From NCBI GenBank assembly GCA_021795465.1, contig JAJYPK010000022.1, positions 1 through 32,570 of the forward strand: a DNA stretch of 32,570 nucleotides, read 5' to 3'. This stretch comes from Bacillota bacterium. Its GTDB lineage: Bacteria > Bacillota > Sulfobacillia > Sulfobacillales > Sulfobacillaceae. A program made the position numbers and the translations under genes. Positions 1 to 7,934 of this stretch are shown piece by piece. The notes beneath the pieces are model-generated. The model saw nothing but the letters and a program-made list of their open reading frames with translations, made no database searches and had not been told where the DNA came from. How positions within the stretch are numbered: position 1 is the first letter of the stretch; every line of letters starts with the position of its first letter.

Positions 1-142
1 AGTCTAGAATCGGGGCATTGAAATGCGGTCGTCCCTGGTGAGTCCCGTCGTCTTGGTGTTGGGGGACATCCAAGAAGACCTTGGCCATTCTATCACGGAG
101 TCACCACAAAAAAGGAGAGGTACCGGTGCCTTATGCATGAAA
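1..142. other. Upstream region, no gene recognised
   Basis: No open frame continues into the window on the plus strand beyond position 41: the three frames stop at about 6, 21 and 41. The last residues of an upstream gene could therefore lie within the first 41 bases, but too little remains to identify one. In B. subtilis yicC/yloC precedes remA; nothing here can be assigned to it. The stretch just before the promoter contains a purine-rich AAAAAAGGAGAGG at 108-120 that resembles a ribosome binding site, but it is followed only by very short frames. Confidence 0.4.
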
Positions 143-172
143 TTGACAGCGGGTTGTTACCTCCCGTATCAT
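143..172 (+). promoter_or_regulatory. Sigma-A promoter of the remA-rpoZ cluster
   Basis: A perfect -35 TTGACA (143-148) is separated by 18 bases from a -10 TATCAT (167-172). Transcription would start near 179, leaving a leader of about 47 bases before remA. No comparable promoter was noticed in the tightly packed genes that follow, so this may drive much of the cluster to hslO. Confidence 0.7.
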
Positions 173-225
173 AGGACCACTAGACCGTAACGGAAGACGG
201 AACCATAGCGAATGTTGGGGGGCTT

Positions 226-522
226 TTGAAGAGATTGGACATAAAACTGGTTAATATTGGATTCGGTAACATTGTGTCAGCTAACCGAATCGTGGCGATT
301 GTGAGTCCGGATTCGGCTCCGATAAAGCGAATTATTACAGAAGCTCGAGACCAAGGGGTATTAATTGATGCGACCTACGGACGGCGGACGCGTGCGGTTA
401 TTATCACGGATAGTGACCACGTGATATTATCGGCAGTGCAACCCGAAACCGTGGCAAATCGCCTGAGCAATCGTGAGGCCCCCTCATCAGAACTTGACGA
501 CGACGAAGAGGAGAATGAGTAA
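226..522 (+). CDS. remA: RemA/DUF370 family DNA-binding regulator
   Basis: RemA is a small regulator that in Bacillus subtilis activates extracellular-matrix operons and osmoprotection genes, binding DNA as an oligomeric ring. The 98-residue product carries the family's hallmark stretches FGNIVSANR (residues about 13-21), [24 protein letters not shown] and [16 protein letters not shown]. The C-terminal tail (about residues 85-98) is strongly acidic and is probably a lineage-specific extension. The start is TTG at 226, preceded by a GGGGGG-type ribosome binding site at 217-222; no ATG gives a sensible N-terminus. It is the first gene after the promoter at 143-172. In Bacillus gmk lies between remA and rpoZ; here rpoZ follows after 3 bases. 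The family assignment is secure. The target genes in this organism are unknown. Confidence 0.92.
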   Translation: MKRLDIKLVNIGFGNIVSANRIVAIVSPDSAPIKRIITEARDQGVLIDATYGRRTRAVIITDSDHVILSAVQPETVANRLSNREAPSSELDDDEEENE

Positions 523-525
523 TCA

Positions 526-735
526 ATGGGACGCCGCTTAAGCTTACAGGAATTAACGGATCAAGTGGAGAGTAAGTACGCATTAGTCGTAGCGTCGGCA
601 CGTAGAGCGCGCGCCATTATGGATGGACATCAGCCCTTGTTGGATGTGGTTCATACTAAACCCGTAACGATTGCACTAGAAGAGATTGATCACGGAATGA
701 TCCAGATTGAAGTGCCGCCTGTCGGAATCAAGTAG
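526..735 (+). CDS. rpoZ: RNA polymerase omega subunit
   Basis: Omega binds the C-terminal part of beta-prime and helps assemble and stabilise RNA polymerase. The 69-residue product is the usual size for Firmicutes. The N-terminal part shows the family pattern of an ordered helix, LSLQELTDQVESKYALVVASARRARAI, where the SKYALVVASARRAR segment matches the conserved omega core. It is followed by a short beta-strand tail, with KPVTIALEEI as the usual conserved piece. The ATG at 526 lies 3 bases after the remA stop and is preceded by GAGGAGAATGAG. Its place between remA and coaBC matches the common Firmicute order, apart from the missing gmk. Confidence 0.93.
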   Translation: MGRRLSLQELTDQVESKYALVVASARRARAIMDGHQPLLDVVHTKPVTIALEEIDHGMIQIEVPPVGIK

Positions 736-736
736 T

Positions 737-1930
737 ATGCGTATTATCGTTGGCGTCAGTGGGGGAGTGGCTGCCTATAAAGCAGCCGCTTTGGTTTCGA
801 CATTGGTACAACGCGGACATCAGGTTCAAGTATTACTGACCCCAGGCGCGACTCAGTTTATCGCTCCCTTAACGTTTGAGGCTTTGACCCAACGCACGGT
901 CGGGATAGAAACCTCAGATCAACCGATGGGGCCGATTTCACATGTGCAGTTGGCCAAGTGGGCGGACGCAATGGCGGTGGTTCCCGCTACCCTTGGAGTG
1001 TTGTCTCGTCTGGCGGGTGGACAGGCTTCGGACTTGTTATGTTTAACGTATCTGAGTTTTACGGGGCCGGTGGTGGTGGCGCCCGCAATGGAGCCTCGAA
1101 TGTGGGCGCATCCGCGAACTCAGGCTCATTGCGATGTACTCAAACAGGATGGAGTACGGGTTTGCGGCCCGGTGGCGGGTCACCTAGCATCAGGATCCGA
1201 GGGGGTGGGACGTCTTATTGACCTCGAAATTTTGGTCGGCGAAATTGAGCACGTGCATTCTCGGGACTTCGTAGGTCGGCGCATCCTAATTACCGGCGGG
1301 TCGACCTGGGAACATTTTGATCCTGTCCGGGCTCTTACTAATCCGTCAACCGGACGCATGGGATTTTTACTCGCCCAAGAAGCAGCCTATCGGGGAGCCA
1401 GTGTCACCTATGTGCACGGCCCCCGTGCCGACCAGTTTGGCCCCTTGCCCGATGCCGTTAAACGGATTGCCGTGGTAAGTGCCGACGATATGCGTCAAGC
1501 GGTGTGGGACCACATCGATGACGCGGAGATTTATGTGTCGAGTGCCGCCGTGTCTGACTTTAAGCCGGGAGGGACGGCCACGCACAAACTGCATAAAGAA
1601 ACGCTCGGTCGGTCATGGTCAATGGAGCTAAATCCCGATATTCTTCAAGAAATAGGCGATCGCTATCAGGGGCAAAAAATCTTGGTGGGCTTCGCAGCCG
1701 AGACCGATGAAGTTGTCGAGTCGGCCTCTCGCAAACTGACCAAAAAACACTTAGATCTAGTGGTAGCTAACCCCGTAGGACGATCGGAAGGGTTTGGAGA
1801 CCGTTCCTATGCCGCCGAACTTGTGAGTCGGGTCGGGGGGAGTCAAACCCTAAGCGTGCGCACGAAAGAGGAAGCGGTGCCCTTAATATGGGATCACATC
1901 GGCACGATTTACCGTGAGCGCAATGGGTGA
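737..1930 (+). CDS. coaBC: Bifunctional phosphopantothenoylcysteine decarboxylase / phosphopantothenate-cysteine ligase
   Basis: CoaBC carries out two steps of coenzyme A synthesis: CoaB joins 4'-phosphopantothenate to cysteine, and the FMN-dependent CoaC decarboxylates the product. The start at ATG 737 (397 residues) gives the classical MRIIVGVSGGVAAYKAAAL; longer frames begin inside rpoZ. The CoaC half (about 1-185) keeps the catalytic His (H69, in SHVQLAKWAD). However, the PxMNxxMW motif reads PAMEPRMW (E119 for Asn), and the usual active-site Cys in the substrate flap is Ser (S152, in LASGSEGVGRL). The CoaB half (about 190-397) shows ITGGSTWEHFDPVR, TNPSTGRMG, AAVSDF, KLHK, LNPDIL and GFAAET. 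Residue variation at the Asn position is, as I recall, also seen in actinobacterial CoaBC. The ATG begins one base after the rpoZ stop, so the two are probably co-translated. Confidence 0.93.
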   Translation: MRIIVGVSGGVAAYKAAALVSTLVQRGHQVQVLLTPGATQFIAPLTFEALTQRTVGIETSDQPMGPISHVQLAKWADAMAVVPATLGVLSRLAGGQASDLLCLTYLSFTGPVVVAPAMEPRMWAHPRTQAHCDVLKQDGVRVCGPVAGHLASGSEGVGRLIDLEILVGEIEHVHSRDFVGRRILITGGSTWEHFDPVRALTNPSTGRMGFLLAQEAAYRGASVTYVHGPRADQFGPLPDAVKRIAVVSADDMRQAVWDHIDDAEIYVSSAAVSDFKPGGTATHKLHKETLGRSWSMELNPDILQEIGDRYQGQKILVGFAAETDEVVESASRKLTKKHLDLVVANPVGRSEGFGDRSYAAELVSRVGGSQTLSVRTKEEAVPLIWDHIGTIYRERNG

Positions 1931-1975
1931 GGAAGTCCAGGTTTTTGAGGGCGATGGGCACTCGGGGGACGGTTT

Positions 1976-4129
1976 ATGAAAATTGCAGAAGTGGTCATAG
2001 ACCGAGTTGTTCGGGGATTGGACCGGACTCTATCCTACGAATTGCCCCTATCCGTACGAGGTGTTGAGGTAGGGTCTCGGGTCCGGGTACCTTTGGGCTC
2101 CGCAAAAGCCATTGGGATTGTTCTTCGGATTGATGAGAGGTCATCGGATCGTGTTCTTAAGCCCATTATTGGCCCCGTCGATAGTACCCCGCTCTTAGGT
2201 CCCGAAATGATTGAACTCGCTCAATGGATGGCAGAGTACTACGTCTGCTACCTCCCGCAAGCTATCCGCGCCATGATTCCCCGCGGGATTCGACGCGGTG
2301 TTGCTCCCGCTACGCGATGGCACTATCGGGTTGAGGGGCATCGCGCTGGGCGCAACTCGGCTAAACAATCACTGTGGAGGTGGCTCGCGGAAAATCCCCT
2401 GGCTACGATTGAGGAGATCCGCCAAGCCATCGGCGACAAGGCCGCAACGGCGTTGCGATCCCTCGTAGCAGAAGGCACCGTGGTCTCCGAACACTATGAC
2501 GGGCCGCGTCCCGTTCACTTCAACGCCAGGCGCTATCCTCTGAATCCGGACCAGGTGGCGGTCGTCGAAGAGATCCTTGCGGGAACCCAAAATCGGTGGC
2601 TCCTCGAGGGTGTCACGGGGTCGGGAAAGACCGAAGTCTATTTAGATGTCATTGAGAAGGTTTTGCGCGACGGTGGCCAGGTACTTGTTCTGATCCCGGA
2701 GATTGCTCTGACACCCCAGACATTACAACGCTTTACCGAGCGCTTTTCGCACGGGGTCTATGTTTGGCACTCCGGGCTCTCGGATGGCCAACGGGTGCGC
2801 ATTTGGTTTAATATTCGCCAACCGGTGCCCGCCGTGGTTATCGCCGCACGATCTGGGGTGTTTTTGCCGTTTGCTCGACTACGCCTGGTCGTCCTGGACG
2901 AAGAACAGGAAGCCACTTACAAGCAAGAAGAACATCCGAGTTACCATGCCCGAGAGGTCGCGCTATGGCGCGCGGAACACATTGGCGCCACGGTGATTGT
3001 CGGATCAGCCACGCCGAGTCTCGAATCGGGTTGGGCAGCACGGCAAGGCCAATTTGGATGGTTGCGATTGCCGAGTCGCGTGTTGGACCGACGTCTACCT
3101 GAGGTGCAGATAGTCGACATGCGTGAGGAACTTGAAGGAGGCAATCGAGGGATTTTTAGTCAAACCTTACTGGATGCCATTGATGAGGCTTTGGCCCATG
3201 GTCATCAGGTACTACTTTTTTTGAATCGGCGAGGCTTTTCGACGTTTATCCTCTGCCGAGCCTGTGGTCAAACGTTAGACTGCCCTCATTGTGCGGTGAC
3301 CCTAACCTATCATCAGGATCACGATCGGTTGCTGTGCCACTACTGCGATTACACGGGATCTGCTCCCGCAGTCTGCCCAAAATGCCAGAGCCCAAAAATT
3401 CGTCATTTCGGTGCGGGTACGGAACGTGTGGTTGCCGAAGTAGAAAAGAGGTGGCCTGAAGCTCGGGTGGTGCGTGCCGACCGTGATACCCTAAAGACGC
3501 GAGACAGTTATGAAAAACTTTATCAAACATTTCTAACCGGTGGGGCGGATGTATTGGTCGGTACCCAAATGATTGCCAAGGGCATGGATTTTCCCCGGGT
3601 GACGGTGGTAGGCATTGTCGCGGCGGACATGTCGCTTCATTTTCCGGATTTCCGATCCGGCGAGAGAACTTTTCAGTTGTTGGTACAGGCAGGGGGCAGG
3701 GCGGGTCGGGGGGAGGTGGCCGGTCGCGTCGTGGTCCAGACGTATAACCCCGAGCACTACGCGATTCAACAAGCCGTGAGCCAGGATGTGGATTGCTTTT
3801 TTGAAGAGGAACTTCCTTTGCGTCAGGAACTAAGCTACCCCCCTTACGGTGCACTCTGGCTTTTGGAAGTCGACGACCTAAACATGGAACGGGCCGCGGG
3901 CCGGGCTGGGGAAGTGGCAGCCTATTTGACGGAAATTCTGGGTGAGGTCGGGGCTCAAGTGATGGGGCCAACCCCAGCACCCTTATTGAAAATTAGGAAC
4001 CATTTCCGGTATCATATATTAGTTAAAGTTGAGGTGGCTAGTAAAAGTGCCACGGCCCATCTGTTGGCCGGGGTACGTGATCAATACCCAGACGTACGTC
4101 TTACTACGGATCCATACATGATGTTGTAG
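1976..4129 (+). CDS. priA: Primosomal protein N' (replication restart helicase PriA)
   Basis: PriA is a superfamily-2 3'-5' DNA helicase that recognises abandoned forks and reloads the replisome. The 717-residue product has the N-terminal DNA-binding part (IAEVVIDRVVRGLDRTLSY...), Walker A GVTGSGKT at about 211-218, and the Walker B box at 308-311. A zinc module of four CxxC pairs (CRAC, CPHC, CHYC, CPKC; about 426-470) splits the helicase core. The C-terminal helicase motifs GTQMIAKGMDFPRV and QAGGRAGRG follow. The Walker B box reads DEEQ rather than the family's DEEH. The zinc module is intact, so the protein looks functional. ATG 1976 follows a GGGGGA site, 45 bases after coaBC. Long opposite-strand frames inside this gene look like codon-bias shadows. 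Confidence 0.95.
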   Translation: MKIAEVVIDRVVRGLDRTLSYELPLSVRGVEVGSRVRVPLGSAKAIGIVLRIDERSSDRVLKPIIGPVDSTPLLGPEMIELAQWMAEYYVCYLPQAIRAMIPRGIRRGVAPATRWHYRVEGHRAGRNSAKQSLWRWLAENPLATIEEIRQAIGDKAATALRSLVAEGTVVSEHYDGPRPVHFNARRYPLNPDQVAVVEEILAGTQNRWLLEGVTGSGKTEVYLDVIEKVLRDGGQVLVLIPEIALTPQTLQRFTERFSHGVYVWHSGLSDGQRVRIWFNIRQPVPAVVIAARSGVFLPFARLRLVVLDEEQEATYKQEEHPSYHAREVALWRAEHIGATVIVGSATPSLESGWAARQGQFGWLRLPSRVLDRRLPEVQIVDMREELEGGNRGIFSQTLLDAIDEALAHGHQVLLFLNRRGFSTFILCRACGQTLDCPHCAVTLTYHQDHDRLLCHYCDYTGSAPAVCPKCQSPKIRHFGAGTERVVAEVEKRWPEARVVRADRDTLKTRDSYEKLYQTFLTGGADVLVGTQMIAKGMDFPRVTVVGIVAADMSLHFPDFRSGERTFQLLVQAGGRAGRGEVAGRVVVQTYNPEHYAIQQAVSQDVDCFFEEELPLRQELSYPPYGALWLLEVDDLNMERAAGRAGEVAAYLTEILGEVGAQVMGPTPAPLLKIRNHFRYHILVKVEVASKSATAHLLAGVRDQYPDVRLTTDPYMML

Positions 4130-4151
4130 TTTTTGAAGGAGTCGACGTGTC

Positions 4152-4634
4152 ATGCTGCAAATTTGTTTGGTGGGTGACCAAGTACTACGTAAGAAAGCCA
4201 AGCCGGTTAAATCGGTCAATGGGTCGGTCCAAACCCTACTCGATGAAATGGCCAAAATCATGTACCAGGAATCTGGTGTGGGTTTAGCTGCCCCCCAAGT
4301 GGGGATCTCAAAGCGTCTTATCGTGGTGGATGTGGGTGATGGTTTACTGTCGTTAGTAAACCCCGAGCTCGTGAGTGCTTCGGGAAGTCAACTGGGTATG
4401 GAGGCGTGTCTTTCCATCCCTGATGTGGTAGGTGAAGTGCAACGGTATGCGACCATCCGCGTTACGGGTCTCGACCGTAATGGCCATCGGGTGTGGATAG
4501 ATGCCGAAGGTCTCTTGGCTAGGTGTTTACAGCATGAAATAGACCATTTGGATGGGATCCTATTTACGGATCGAGCATTGCGGATTCTTAGTGATGAAGA
4601 AGTGGCTCAGCGTAACGAGGTGGTGTTGGACTAG
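4152..4634 (+). CDS. def: Peptide deformylase
   Basis: Peptide deformylase removes the formyl group from the N-terminal methionine of new proteins, using a metal ion held by one Cys and two His. The 160-residue product shows the three family motifs: GVGLAAPQ (motif 1), EACLS (motif 2, metal ligand C86; the usual form is EGCLS) and QHEIDH (motif 3, H128 and H132 ligands with catalytic E129). Length fits the short class of deformylases. ATG 4152 has AAGGAG at 4136-4141. Its partner fmt follows after one base, the classic def-fmt pairing. Confidence 0.95.
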   Translation: MLQICLVGDQVLRKKAKPVKSVNGSVQTLLDEMAKIMYQESGVGLAAPQVGISKRLIVVDVGDGLLSLVNPELVSASGSQLGMEACLSIPDVVGEVQRYATIRVTGLDRNGHRVWIDAEGLLARCLQHEIDHLDGILFTDRALRILSDEEVAQRNEVVLD

Positions 4635-4635
4635 C

Positions 4636-5559
4636 ATGTCTCTACGGATCTTATTTATGGGTACTCCCGAATACGGGGCCGTGGTTTTGGATGGCTTGGC
4701 TGCCATGACGGATGTTATCCTTCGCGTGGTAAGTCAGCCTGACGCCCCGGTTGGTCGCGGTTATCGTGTGGTGGCGTCTCCTGTTTCCCGCTGGGCTGAG
4801 GAGCATGGCGTCGACCTCGATCGACCGAAAACACTTAAAGATATGCGTGCCGAGTGGGAGGCGTTCGAACCCGACTTTGTGGTAACCGCAGCTTACGGTA
4901 AGATTTTAGCTCCTTGGGCCTTAGCATTGCCTCGAATTGCTGCCCTTAATGTTCATGCTTCGCTCTTACCCCGTTGGCGGGGTCCTAATCCCATTGCCTG
5001 GGCCATACGAACAGGGGATCTCCGTACCGGCGTCAGCCTCATGGCGATGGACTCAGGGGTAGACACGGGTAAAGTGTATGCTAGACGTGAAGTGTCGATA
5101 GAGGGTGATATGGACCTTGGTCGATTGACCGAGATTTTAGCCATTACGGGTCGGGATTTGTTAATCGATTCCCTTCCCGCTATCACAATGGGAACGCTAC
5201 GGCCTTATCCTCAAGATGAATTGGGCGCCACGTCGGCACCCAAGTTTACAAGAGACGAGCTACGGATTGCATGGGATTCGGATGCCTTGAGCATCGTTCG
5301 ATTGATTCATAGCATGGCGCCGAGCCCCGCGGCCTATACTATGTTCCGGGGGAAAAGACTCCAGATCTTGTCTGCCAAGACCGAATTGTCCTCGCGTTTG
5401 TTACCGGGAGTGCTGGGATTGGATCGAGATGGACCCATGGTGGGAGCATTGTCTGGGGCACTACGCATTGGGGTCGTCAAACCTGAAGGAAAACGAACGA
5501 TGTCCGGAATTGAGTGGGCTCGAGGAATTAGGTTAGAAAAACAGGAGCGCTTCGGATGA
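4636..5559 (+). CDS. fmt: Methionyl-tRNA formyltransferase
   Basis: Fmt transfers a formyl group from 10-formyl-tetrahydrofolate to Met-tRNA(fMet), making initiator tRNA. The ATG at 4636, one base after def, gives MSLRILFMGTPEYGAVVLDGL, the normal family N-terminus; a longer frame beginning inside def is not plausible. The 307-residue length is typical. The catalytic triad of the family is present: N105 and H107 in NVHASLLPRWRGPNPI, and D143 in DSGVDTG. The loop reads RGPNPI where most homologues have RGAAPI. The C-terminal domain (about 205-307) is the tRNA-binding OB-like fold. The TGA stop overlaps the ATG of rsmB (ATGA). Confidence 0.95.
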   Translation: MSLRILFMGTPEYGAVVLDGLAAMTDVILRVVSQPDAPVGRGYRVVASPVSRWAEEHGVDLDRPKTLKDMRAEWEAFEPDFVVTAAYGKILAPWALALPRIAALNVHASLLPRWRGPNPIAWAIRTGDLRTGVSLMAMDSGVDTGKVYARREVSIEGDMDLGRLTEILAITGRDLLIDSLPAITMGTLRPYPQDELGATSAPKFTRDELRIAWDSDALSIVRLIHSMAPSPAAYTMFRGKRLQILSAKTELSSRLLPGVLGLDRDGPMVGALSGALRIGVVKPEGKRTMSGIEWARGIRLEKQERFG

Positions 5560-6881
5560 GTGTAGTGGGTGTATCCCGCACGGAAGCCTTAAAGGTACTG
5601 CAGCGGGTTCGGGCCGGTCAACCGGTCGCCGAGAGCTTGGCAGAATCTCATGGTGCACGCCCCCTGGATGCTAAAGACCGAGCCTTGCTTACCCAACTGG
5701 TCTATGGAGTTTTACGCCATCGGAGGCTTTTGGATGCGATTATCCGACAATTTTCTAAGAATTCCTTGGAACCAGATGTGGCCGATATCCTACGAATGGG
5801 ATTTTTCCAGTTGCGATTTTTGGATAGGATTCCGCCCTATGCCGTGGTAAACGCGGCGGTGGAACAGACCAAACTGGTCCAACCGAAGGCGACACGGCTG
5901 GTTAACGCGGTGCTCCGACGGGGTCAGCGATATGAACCTGAAAATCTATCGCTGGCCGAGCAGTATTCGCACCCAGACTGGTTGGTGGAACGCTGGGGGA
6001 GACGATTTGGCAAAAAGCTTCCCGATATTTTAGCGGCCAACAACCAAATTCCTCCTTTGACGTTGCGGGTTAATCTGGATAAAGCATCTCGTGAACAAGT
6101 GGTTCGTGCACTAGTGCAAGCGGGAGTGACGGTTGAAGCCTCACCCTATATCAACGCCGCCGTGCGCACAACGGGTTCCCTGTGGCTCGAAGACCTCGAG
6201 ATTTTCCATGCGGGCTGGGTGACCGTTCAGGATGAAAGCGGGATGCTCGTGACACTCGTGCTGGATCCGCATCCGGGAGAACGCATTCTCGACATGACGG
6301 CAGGCGTAGGGGGCAAGACCGGCCATGTTTTAGAATACACGCATGGACAGAGTCGTGTGGTGGCCATGGACATAGCAGAGCATCGCTTGGACATTTTGCG
6401 CCGGAACCTCGGGCGATTAGGGTATGCGGACCAGGCAGAAGCTGTGTGTAGAGACGCGACATTAGGTCTACCGACCACGATATTAGGGGGGTTCGATCGG
6501 GTACTCGTCGACGCTCCGTGTAGCAATTTAGGGGTATTGCGGCGTCGTGTGGATGCACGGTGGACGAAGAGTGCGAATGACATCAAAAGCCATCAAGGAC
6601 GCCAAGTATCCTTGCTCAAAATGGGAATCTTGGCCACCAAACCCGGCGGTGTCATCGTTTACAGCACGTGCTCGGTGGAACCTGAAGAGACGGTCGAGGT
6701 GATTAACATGATTGAAACGGAAATGCCTGGGATTCGTCGCGAATCGGTGGCACCGTGGCTGCCCCATAGCGCCCTTCAGGAGCAGGTGCAATCAGGCACC
6801 CTGAGTGTGCTTCCCGGGTCCTTTGGGATGGATGGGTTCTTCATTGCCCGATTACGCTATCGCGAAGGGAGTGAGAAGTAA
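5556..6881 (+). CDS. rsmB: 16S rRNA (cytosine-967-C5)-methyltransferase RsmB
   Basis: RsmB makes m5C967 in 16S rRNA using S-adenosylmethionine. The 441-residue product has an N-terminal NusB-like RNA-binding domain (about 1-140, with DRALLTQLVYGVLRHRRLLD). This is followed by a Rossmann methyltransferase with the SAM site DMTAGVGGKTGHVLE (family form DxxAAPGGKT). Motif IV is DAPCSNLGVLRRRVD, with C322, and motif VI is YSTCSVEPEE, with C372 as the expected nucleophile. ATG 5556 overlaps the fmt stop as ATGA and has AGGAGCG upstream, indicating translational coupling. Confidence 0.94.
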   Translation: MSVVGVSRTEALKVLQRVRAGQPVAESLAESHGARPLDAKDRALLTQLVYGVLRHRRLLDAIIRQFSKNSLEPDVADILRMGFFQLRFLDRIPPYAVVNAAVEQTKLVQPKATRLVNAVLRRGQRYEPENLSLAEQYSHPDWLVERWGRRFGKKLPDILAANNQIPPLTLRVNLDKASREQVVRALVQAGVTVEASPYINAAVRTTGSLWLEDLEIFHAGWVTVQDESGMLVTLVLDPHPGERILDMTAGVGGKTGHVLEYTHGQSRVVAMDIAEHRLDILRRNLGRLGYADQAEAVCRDATLGLPTTILGGFDRVLVDAPCSNLGVLRRRVDARWTKSANDIKSHQGRQVSLLKMGILATKPGGVIVYSTCSVEPEETVEVINMIETEMPGIRRESVAPWLPHSALQEQVQSGTLSVLPGSFGMDGFFIARLRYREGSEK

Positions 6882-7934
6882 ATGGACCAAGAGCCATACG
6901 ATATCTTGTCGATGGGTCCTTTGGAGTTGTCGGCGTTATTCACCGAACTTCAGGAACCACGGTTTCGGGGTCAGCAACTCTTTGAGTGGATTTGGCGGCA
7001 CCAAGCCCAATCGTATAAAGAACTGACAGTCTGGCCAAAGATCTTGCAGCAAAAAATGACAGACCTGGCTCCATTTTCTCGCGTCCAAGCTATCCACACC
7101 CAGGTGGCCACCGATAGCACCACGAAGTTATTGCTACGGTTAGATGATGGAAATCAGGTGGAAACGGTCTTGTTGCCTCATCCTTATGGGTATAGTGTGT
7201 GCGTATCCTCCCAGGTCGGTTGCAACATGGGATGTCACTTTTGTGCATCCGGAATCCTGGGCCGAAAACGTAATCTGACGGCTGGTGAACTTTTAGACCA
7301 GGTCGGTTATGCTCAGAAAATATTAGCCTCTCGGGGAGATCACGTGAGCCGAGTGGACCTCATGGGAATTGGGGAGCCCCTCGACAATTACCAAGCTATG
7401 GTGAAATTCATTCGGCTCTTGCACGAGCCGCGGGGCCTCGGATTGAGTTACCGACATATGACCGTGTCGACCAGCGGATTGGTGCCAGCCATCTATCGCT
7501 TGGCCGATGAAGGAATTCCGGTGACGTTGGCGGTCTCTCTGCATGCTCCGACCGATGCGCTAAGACTCGCGTTAATGCCAGTTAATAAGGCCTATCCGTT
7601 GGACAAGCTTATGCCGGCATGCCGGTATTACAGCGAAACGACCGGGCGTCGTGTGACGTTTGAGTATCTCATGCTGGATGGCATCAATGACTCGCCAGTG
7701 ATAGCGGACCAATTGGTGCAACTGCTCAGGGGATTTCCTTGTCACGTTAATCTCATTCCCTGGAATCCGGTTGATGAGCATCCTTTTCAGCCATCCCCGA
7801 TGAATCGCGTCCGCAGGTTTCTACAGATAGTGCAAGAACATGGAATTTCCTGTACGATACGAAAAGAACTAGGTCAAGAGATTGATGCCGCGTGCGGCCA
7901 ATTGCGCCGACGCGAGGAGGAGATTTTACGGTAA
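6882..7934 (+). CDS. rlmN: Dual-specificity 23S rRNA/tRNA adenine-C2 methyltransferase RlmN
   Basis: RlmN is a radical-SAM enzyme that makes m2A2503 in 23S rRNA and m2A37 in some tRNAs. The 350-residue product has an N-terminal accessory domain (about 1-95), the 4Fe-4S motif CNMGCHFC (C114, C118, C121), the SAM-binding MGIGEPLDN, and the C-terminal Cys (C338, in IDAACGQL) that forms the mechanism's transient methyl-Cys/disulfide. All key residues are present. ATG 6882 directly abuts the rsmB stop, with GGGAG just upstream. The last 40 bases contain the GAGGAGGAG that probably serves as the ribosome binding site of prpC. Confidence 0.95.
   Translation: MDQEPYDILSMGPLELSALFTELQEPRFRGQQLFEWIWRHQAQSYKELTVWPKILQQKMTDLAPFSRVQAIHTQVATDSTTKLLLRLDDGNQVETVLLPHPYGYSVCVSSQVGCNMGCHFCASGILGRKRNLTAGELLDQVGYAQKILASRGDHVSRVDLMGIGEPLDNYQAMVKFIRLLHEPRGLGLSYRHMTVSTSGLVPAIYRLADEGIPVTLAVSLHAPTDALRLALMPVNKAYPLDKLMPACRYYSETTGRRVTFEYLMLDGINDSPVIADQLVQLLRGFPCHVNLIPWNPVDEHPFQPSPMNRVRRFLQIVQEHGISCTIRKELGQEIDAACGQLRRREEEILR

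Noticed and set aside
133-174. A 13-codon frame (ATG 133 to TAG 174) behind AAAAGGAGAGG
   Set aside because: It lies across the -35 and -10 of the remA promoter, the spacing to the ribosome-site-like sequence is long, and the peptide is unrecognisable.
3246-3980. A 244-codon minus-strand open frame inside priA
   Set aside because: It is wholly antisense to an intact, well-conserved gene, very Pro/Arg-rich, and without recognisable domains; best explained by codon bias of priA.
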